Source: Hormiphora californensis (taxonomy: Eukaryota; Ctenophora; Tentaculata; Cydippida; Pleurobrachiidae). From it: 64,000 nucleotides of DNA. Location of the stretch: positions 2,698,731 to 2,762,730 of the forward strand of contig CM035355.1 of NCBI GenBank assembly GCA_020137815.1, read 5' to 3'. The position numbers were made by a program, and so were the translations under genes. Positions 58,701 to 64,000 of the stretch are shown one piece after another (the first letter of the stretch is position 1; each line of letters starts with the position of its first letter). The notes beneath the pieces were generated by a model. The model made no database searches and had not been told where the DNA came from. It worked only from the letters and a program-made list of their open reading frames with translations.

Positions 58701-61700
58701 ATGGTCTCAGTCTGTTCCGCACTGATATCGGTGTACCTTTTAGCGAAATCGAGTGATCTATCCATTAGTTGCTCTGATATTGATGGATAGAATTCGCAGA
58801 TGTCAAACTGGATCAGTGATGCTTTTTTGGGTGTTGGGTTGTTGCGATGTTTGGAGGAGAACCAGTTGATCATTTCCTGGGTACTTATCCATTGTGCTAG
58901 GTCGGTTTTTTGTTTGCACTCCTTTATTATTCCTTCTGTGATCCTCTTGCTCACTCTTCCTACTTGGTTGGATGCTGGGTTGATGAGGCGACATTTTGGG
59001 TTGTTTTGAAAATTTTCCTTGTGATCCTTTATTGTCAGAAATGCCTCCGCTTCACTGTGTTTTTCCATTCGGTCCTCTAGTTTTAGTGAATTTGCGTGTT
59101 TTCGGATGTTGGCGTTTATTGTGGCCAGGTTGTTAGTTCTGTCTGTCGTGTAGTCTTTTGTAATGTTATTTTGTAATAATTGTTTGTAGTCTGTCAAGCT
59201 CACACCATACCTGTTGTTGGTCTTGTCCGCGTTGATGATGATGTCTTTCCTCTCTTTTATCCTCTTGGCTTCTTTTCCCATCTCAAGAAGTTTTGGATCT
59301 TGTATCTTCCTGAACTCGACATTTCCGATGAGGTGGTAGATGTCTCTTTCGAAGGGTTTTAGAAGTTCATGGGTGGGTGGAGTTTTTGTTGATTTGAAAT
59401 CACTTCTGAGGATTTTTAGTTGAGGGTCGTCGTCTCCTCCGTCATCAAATTCCTGCTGATCTTCTTTCCTCTCGAACCAGAAAACTTTCCAACGAATATT
59501 CTTCAAGAATTTTTCTGTCTGTAGGATTAGCTTTTTGATGTACAGGGTGTCCCACTGTCTTTGCATCACCTGCGATTTTGGGTCATGACCGGGCTCCATT
59601 AAATTAATCAAAACTCATCGAAAAATAGGTCAAAATGGTTCTAACAAAAACCAGTGTTCTAGAGAATTGTCAGGCGAACATTTTGGTTGCAAGATTGACG
59701 TTCCAAGTTTTACCAATCGTCAGATATATCGTCTTAAAGTCAAAAATACGTGTTCATGAAATCCGACCGGGGTTCACGTTTTGAAAAATTCACAAATGCA
59801 AAGTTGCTCGGATCACATTGCATCCCTCATAAGAGTTGTAGGAAATTGTCTGGCGGTCATTTTGGTACACGGGTTTTTGTCCTAGCTCAATGTTTAAGGT
59901 GTCTTATGACTGTCTAAAGACGAAATTCAACCAAAATTTTTGAGGGGATCACGTGTCGTCAACAAATGGGTAAAATGATTTGCAATTTATAAGAGCTTGA
60001 TTGGAATCGTCTAAGGTTCATTTTGATACCATGATTTTTTCCTTAGCTCTACGTTTTAGTTGTGTTATGACTGTAGGAATATGAAGATTTTTCTATGCTG
60101 AGTCTAAGATGGTATCGGCTCACAACCCCTAATTAGGTGGCTCGGTGTCGTGTGTAATCCTATGATAATTAGCACACATCGTCTCAATTTCATCTAGACA
60201 CGTGACAGGGTTGTTATGACGATTTGTCAAGGCCCCTGTTAATGTGTAGGACACGCAAGTGGTCTATCCCAACCCTATCATGCACTGAGATGTTATTCAA
60301 GCAACAATGAGCTTCATAACTAGGCAAAAAGAAATGCGATACCTGAGACAAATTTTGGAAAAATTACAGTTCTGACAGTCATAAGACACCTTAAACATTG
60401 AGCTAGGACAAAAACCCGAGTACCAAAATGACCGCCAGACAATTTCCTACAACTCTTATGAGGGATGCAATGTGATCCGAGCAACTTTGCATTTGTGAAT
60501 TTTTCAAAACGTGAACCCCGGTCGGATTTCATGAACACGTATTTTTGACTTTAAGACGGTATATCTGACGATTGGTAAAACTTGGAACGTCAATCTTGCA
60601 ACCAAAATGTTCGCCTGACAATTCTCTAGAACACTGGTTTTTGTTAGAACCATTTTGACCTATTTTTCGATGAGTTTTGATTAATTTAATGGAGCCCGGT
60701 CATGACCCAAAATCGCAGGTGATGCAAAGACAGTGGGACACCCTGTATTGGGATTTTGACGGGAGAGGGATGTCCTTGCTTCTTAACAAATGTCCCCACC
60801 GGAGAGGACACCTGGCATCACTTCAACAAACGGTTTGATGAAGGAGTCGAAGAGGAAGTTGAACGTTTTAAAATTTGCAAGTTTTCTTTTTTCTGACGAT
60901 TGCGAAAGCATGAAACTATTAGTAAAAAATTAAAAACTTGTATTACTTTGTACTTGATAATATCATCATTTAGATGATACAGTCGGACCCCGATTTAGTG
61001 GCCCCCGATTTAGTGGCACCCCGATTTAGTGGCACGATTTTTTTCCCCCAAAAATTTTTTTGAATTTTTTTTTGAGAATTTTTTTTGAAAAATTTTCAAA
61101 GGAATACTAGCCACGTCCGAATCGTGTTTCGAATCAGTGAATCTAATCGCATGTCCTGCTGCTAATTAGACGGTTTAGAACGAACCGAAACGTGATCCCC
61201 ATGGGGCCATTGAATTTAATCACAAGTTCACCAAGCGTCAAAATTTCGATTCGATGGGGATCACGTATCGGTTCGTTCCGAACCGTCTAATTAGCAGCAG
61301 GACATGCGATAAGATGCACCGATTCGAAACACGATTCGGACGTGGCTGGTATACCTCTAAAAAAATTTAAAACTTTTTTTGCAAAATTTTACAGTACGAT
61401 TGTCAATGCTTTGATCGGTGCTCCCCATAAATTTTGAGAGAAAAAGTTATTTTGAAATTTTGATACTTCCTCACCCTGCTTAGGGTGCCCCGATTCGGCA
61501 TGGTATCACGTATCGGTTCGTTTCGAACCCGCTAATTAGACAGGAAATCCAGTAAGCTGCACCGATTCGAAACATAAATCGGACGGGCTGGTATAACTTA
61601 GAAAATTTTTCACAATTTTTTTGAAAAAATTATTTTATATTTTTATATTTCTAATCAGAAATGATCATGTCATCAATACATGAATATTGCATACAACTTT

Positions 61701-62678
61701 TATAGTTTTAGTATAGCATTTTGGGCATAAAATGAGTTTTTATGGGCCAAACATGGATCTCCCCGATTTAGTGGCACCCCGATTTAGTGGCAGGATTTTT
61801 TCCCCCCGAGGATGCCACTAAATCGGGGTCCGACTGTATATATTTCTCTGTACCCGACCCTTCTTTGTTTTCACTCAGAATTAAGGAAGGATCGTGAACA
61901 CAAAGGGGGCAGGTGACTGCCCTAGCTACTGAGGAGGGAGGGAGAAACTATCAATACGAACCTCAGGATGAGAGAGATGGTATTGGAATACATTTGCCAT
62001 CATGTCCAAGAACTCCTTAAACTCCATCCGTTTTGTCCTGTTCTTGTCGTACTGCAGGAGGGAGGAGTGGGGGTTACTTAGGTAACCATGGTAACACACA
62101 ATCAGGAGGGGGGAGTGGGGGTTAATTAGGTAACCATGGTAACACACAATCAGGAGGGAGGAGTGGGGGTTACTTAGGTAACCATGGTAACACACAATCA
62201 GGAGGGAGGAGTGGGGGTTACTTCTAAGGTAACCATGGTAATCTGTCTGGCGCCGCGACCCCATCTGAACGCACTGAAGAATCAAATTGGGGTATGGCGC
62301 CGCCATACAGCACACAATCAGAAGGGAAAGTTGGGGTAAGAACGAGACGACCAATCTTTATCCTAAACCTCTACCTCTAAGGTCTACCTCAGTGTCCATA
62401 CAACCAGACTATCTCGCGAAACCTAGTAGCAGTACCAAAGTCCAAACCCTATTATACTAGCCTATAACCACCAAACCCTAGCCTATAACCACCAAACCCT
62501 ATAACCTGCTCAATACCGTTTTGATCATTCTCTTGCAGGTCTTTGTATCAGTATCTTGTCCCAGTTGTTTGAGGGCTCCCTTTAGTTCCTTCGCACTGAT
62601 ATCCCCATCCCCATTTTTATCAAACTGCTCAAAGATAGCCTTGAACTTCTCCACTTGGTCGGGTGAGAACACATCCAT
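55796..62678 (-). CDS. Calmodulin/troponin-C-like four-EF-hand protein
   Basis: Calcium sensor of the calmodulin superfamily. Five exons join in phase: 62517-62678, 61962-62051, 56262-56343, 56024-56088 and 55796-55885 (TAA at 55796), about 162 residues. Loop 1 DKNGDGDISAKE, loop 3 DVDESGYIDEEE and loop 4 DKDGDGRVNKDE have the Asp/Glu ligands at the canonical positions. Loop 2 (DKNRTKRMEFKE) lacks acidic residues at 3 and 5 and the central Gly, so it probably does not bind calcium. A long linker (SKTGNGADVAQNRKLEELF) separates the two pairs. Intron 3 is 5.6 kb and hosts a Penelope-like element. I did not assign an orthologue; troponin C, calmodulin-like and squidulin-type proteins are all possible. 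Confidence 0.88.
56151..56214. repeat. Short palindromic element, family B
   Basis: CTGTCAGAGCATTGGCCTGA at the left and AGAGCATTGGCCTGACAG at the right are direct copies that are themselves partly palindromic. It lies between exons 3 and 4 of the EF-hand gene. Confidence 0.6.
56423..56473. repeat. Short palindromic element, family A
   Basis: CTGTCTGGCGCC and GGCGCCGCCAGACAG bound a shortened 51-bp copy. Confidence 0.65.
56931..56997. repeat. Short palindromic element, family A
   Basis: TCTGGCGCCGCCGACCCCAT to GGGGTCTGGCGCCGCCGG, with the core CTGAGCGCACTTTGAAAATC. Confidence 0.65.
57424..57927 (-). CDS. GIY-YIG endonuclease domain of the Penelope-like element
   Basis: A 167-residue frame. 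A cysteine cluster (CNCRIPENCPVGNTCL) precedes VVYEAL, then KYVGMTGGSFKTRFNGH (the GIY-YIG core with its catalytic Arg) and SLCLAEKFAIL (with the late Glu). It overlaps the RT frame by 56 bases in another frame. In relatives the two are one polyprotein (SYSCM.N...... HNK), so a one-base change near 57930 probably broke this copy. Confidence 0.85.
   Translation of the reverse strand: MDGIVESHNKAILKKAEDEEKQSERQCNCRIPENCPVGNTCLKSGVVYEALIKHSNGVEQKYVGMTGGSFKTRFNGHMATIRHDKHRTATELSKLVWSLHDRQITYDITWQIIAKAPPYRPGNITCSLCLAEKFAILTKKGLINKKWELLNKCPHRRGHLASLQQTV
57872..59611 (-). CDS. Reverse transcriptase of the Penelope-like element
   Basis: A 579-residue frame starting MINLMEPGHD. RT blocks: LTIKDHKENF and KCRLINPASN, SLIQFDICEFYPSI (first catalytic Asp), ITMGALDGAEAADLTGLFLL, GLYRDDGLIYV (catalytic YxDD with Arg at x) and QTGKIVNILDVTL. 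It ends IIWYNPPFSKNVATNIG and LSYSCM, the standard approach to the GIY-YIG part. Priming is usually from chromosome nicks or ends (family knowledge). The frame itself is open throughout. Confidence 0.88.
   Translation of the reverse strand: MINLMEPGHDPKSQVMQRQWDTLYIKKLILQTEKFLKNIRWKVFWFERKEDQQEFDDGGDDDPQLKILRSDFKSTKTPPTHELLKPFERDIYHLIGNVEFRKIQDPKLLEMGKEAKRIKERKDIIINADKTNNRYGVSLTDYKQLLQNNITKDYTTDRTNNLATINANIRKHANSLKLEDRMEKHSEAEAFLTIKDHKENFQNNPKCRLINPASNQVGRVSKRITEGIIKECKQKTDLAQWISTQEMINWFSSKHRNNPTPKKASLIQFDICEFYPSISEQLMDRSLDFAKRYTDISAEQTETIKSCRKSVLFSNGKVWRKKNSDFDITMGALDGAEAADLTGLFLLGQVQQYLEMNHKGSNCGLYRDDGLIYVENSNGPEITKITKALHKIFKNNQLKITVEQTGKIVNILDVTLSAINGSYKPYKKPNSNIAYVKRASNHPSSILKNIPASIQKRLSCISSTEEEFEGAKEEYQAALKTAGYSKELMYEQRGRTGKPKNRKRQRKIIWYNPPFSKNVATNIGERFFELVRLHFPPQHSFHALFNKKTIKLSYSCMINNKHGRDSGVSQQSDTQESGG
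60980..61836. mobile_element. 857-bp element with CAGTCGGACCCCGATTTAG ends
   Basis: Ends identical to those of 19729-19901, with TA on both sides. Inside, a second inverted repeat pairs about 61110-61200 with 61255-61350 (GACGGTTTAGAACGAACCG type). No transposase frame survives. Confidence 0.85.
62055..62236. repeat. 47-60 bp minisatellite next to an EF-hand gene splice acceptor
   Basis: Four units of GTGGGGGTTACTTAGGTAAC plus CATGGTAACACACAATCAGG run from the 3' splice site of exon 2 (CTGCAG|TAC) into the intron. The acceptor-adjacent GGAGGGAGGAG is repeated in each unit. Confidence 0.85.
62243..62310. repeat. Short palindromic element, family A
   Basis: CTGTCTGGCGCCGCGACCCC to GGTATGGCGCCGCCATACAG, placed at the end of the minisatellite. 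Confidence 0.65.
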
Positions 62679-64000
62679 GACTGCTGGTGTGTGTGTGTTG
62701 GTGAACTATCAAACAACTGTCAAAGCAGAGTTTGTTACTACTGGATTCGCCTGACACTGTGTCTGGGCATAAAAAGAAAGTATGAACAATCCGAGTTACT
62801 ACTGGAGACTGGAGAGTTTGCAAGAAAAATGTCAAAATATCGACTGTAGTACGAAAAGGATCAGTGGTTGTCGGTTGAGTCGCCTGACACTGTGTATGGA
62901 CAAGTTGTCGGGGTGAACAAATGTGAAAGCTAAACAAGTTTTCTGGAGATAAACCATATTTTTGAGAAAGAGCAGGAAACCATGACACCCAGAATTTACA
63001 AGAAAGGTGTCCGTTTTAAAAAAACTATCTAAACGTTAGGAAACTGGGATGTGGATAATAATAATACATTAATAGCCTAGTGCCACGCGACGTACGTATT
63101 GCTACATTTTCTTTCCCCTTTCGTCTCCTCCGCCTCGTGTTTTTACACATTCACACTTGTACATCTCTCTTTCTCTCTCTTTTTCTCTCTTCTCTCCCTC
63201 TCTCTCGTCTCATTTTCCTGCTTAAATCCCATTCAACAAGCAGTTAGCACTCTGACGGGAAGGTACCATGTATAACAGATTAATACAAGCACATGTACAA
63301 CTGGCCATATAATAATTATCATCAACTGCAAAGGCAAGAGGAACATAGAGAGAGGGGGAGGTAGTGAGAGAGGGAGGTAGTGAGAGAGGGAGAGTGAGAG
63401 GGAGGCAGTGAGAGAGGGCGGTAGTGAGAGTGGCTGTGAAATCAGAAATAGACTGGCAATATAATAAGTCATGTGCTTTGAACCGGTATCTGTGTAGTTT
63501 ATGAGATAGCCCACTGTGCAGCACTGTGTGTTTTAGTTTCAAAGAGCTGTAAACTCCTTGCAAAACTATGGATGCGGAGAAGAAACGGAAAAAAATAAAG
63601 AGGCCGGTCTTGCAATATAAACGGTGGAAATGTGGACTCTGAGTGGCCTGCAGTAACTCATAGAAGACAATGATAAAAAGTGAAATGTTGGAGGAGATTG
63701 TAACTAGGCTGCTACCATTCATCATGTATTACTACGAGAGAGAGAAGGGGGATATTATCATAGAATCGGGGGAGCGATTTCCAGTCAGTATAAAACAGAC
63801 CGAGATGAATTGGGTTTAGCAACACTCATATCATTATCACTACCATTATAATATTACTGATTATCCCATGATACTGGATAAATATTACGAAGGTAGAGGG
63901 AGGAAAGGGGTGGAGTAGATCGAAGTATATTACTATCAGACGGGGGGGGGGGGGGTACTATCAGACAGATCAAAACAAGAGTTACTTCAATGAGATTGGA
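62679..64000. other. Upstream of the EF-hand gene; no gene seen
   Basis: Contains two copies of a GAGTCGCCTGACACTGTGT-like motif (62748-62764 and 62877-62899; a third lies at 45038-45058), a CT/AG-rich region (63160-63440) and no supported exon. It should include the EF-hand gene promoter. Confidence 0.4.

Larger units (their letters stand above)
57311..60951 (-). mobile_element. Penelope-like element with a head-to-head truncated copy
   Basis: The minus-strand unit contains RT (57872-59611) and a GIY-YIG nuclease (57424-57927). Its 5' region is repeated inverted at 60374-60747 (mirror of 59541-59918). Its 3' end is repeated inverted at 60786-60951 (mirror of 57311-57487), so the right part is an internally deleted copy in the opposite sense. 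ACTTGATAATATC occurs at 57239 and at 60951, a possible target duplication. Head-to-head partial copies are known for Penelope-like elements. It lies in intron 3 of the EF-hand gene. Confidence 0.85.

Overview
The window is nuclear DNA of an animal. Its genes are split by many short GT-AG introns, and the protein set is metazoan: ATG16L1, PICK1, SELENOS/VIMP, DNAJB11, OXCT1 and a calmodulin/troponin-C-like EF-hand protein. The orthologues are fairly divergent, and introns and spacers are packed with small hairpin elements. A non-bilaterian such as a sponge would fit, but that is inference. All exon models here were made by eye from reading frames, splice sites and remembered family sequence.

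Layout. 1-6550 is mostly repeats and MITEs, with one small two-exon gene for a putative tail-anchored protein (4132-4563, +). 6551-21190 is a run of minus-strand genes: ATG16L1 (12 exons), an unrecognised single-exon coiled-coil protein, PICK1 (9 exons) and SELENOS (4 exons). A 1.34 kb near-perfect palindrome sits 105 bp upstream of the ATG16L1 start codon. 22086-23818 (+) is a six-exon gene encoding a Gag-like protein with a CCHC knuckle, a good candidate for a domesticated retrotransposon gag. 24906-26622 (-) is a complete four-exon DNAJB11.

27400-36950 is a nest of retroelements on the minus strand. A CR1/L2-like LINE was broken by a second, nearly intact LINE (ORF1 with zinc fingers, ORF2 with endonuclease and RT) and by a 0.6 kb retroposon flanked by 14-bp target duplications. 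38278-41274 is a second giant palindrome with a minisatellite core. 43164-43844 may be a small two-exon gene with an in-frame TGA.

44485-54932 (+) is OXCT1, the mitochondrial ketone-body CoA transferase (13 exons). Its 4.9 kb first intron hosts an antisense kinase-like gene that has lost the HRD and DFG motifs. 55796-62678 (-) is an EF-hand gene. Its third intron, 5.6 kb long, carries a Penelope-like element (RT plus GIY-YIG nuclease) arranged head-to-head with a truncated copy.

The housekeeping genes serve separate pathways: autophagy, PDZ/BAR membrane trafficking, ER-associated degradation, ER chaperoning, ketolysis and calcium signalling. No operon-like logic links them. Recurrent themes are tandem duplications that begin at splice junctions (PICK1, ATG16L1, EF-hand gene) and mobile-element ends that form or touch splice sites (OXCT1 intron 3).
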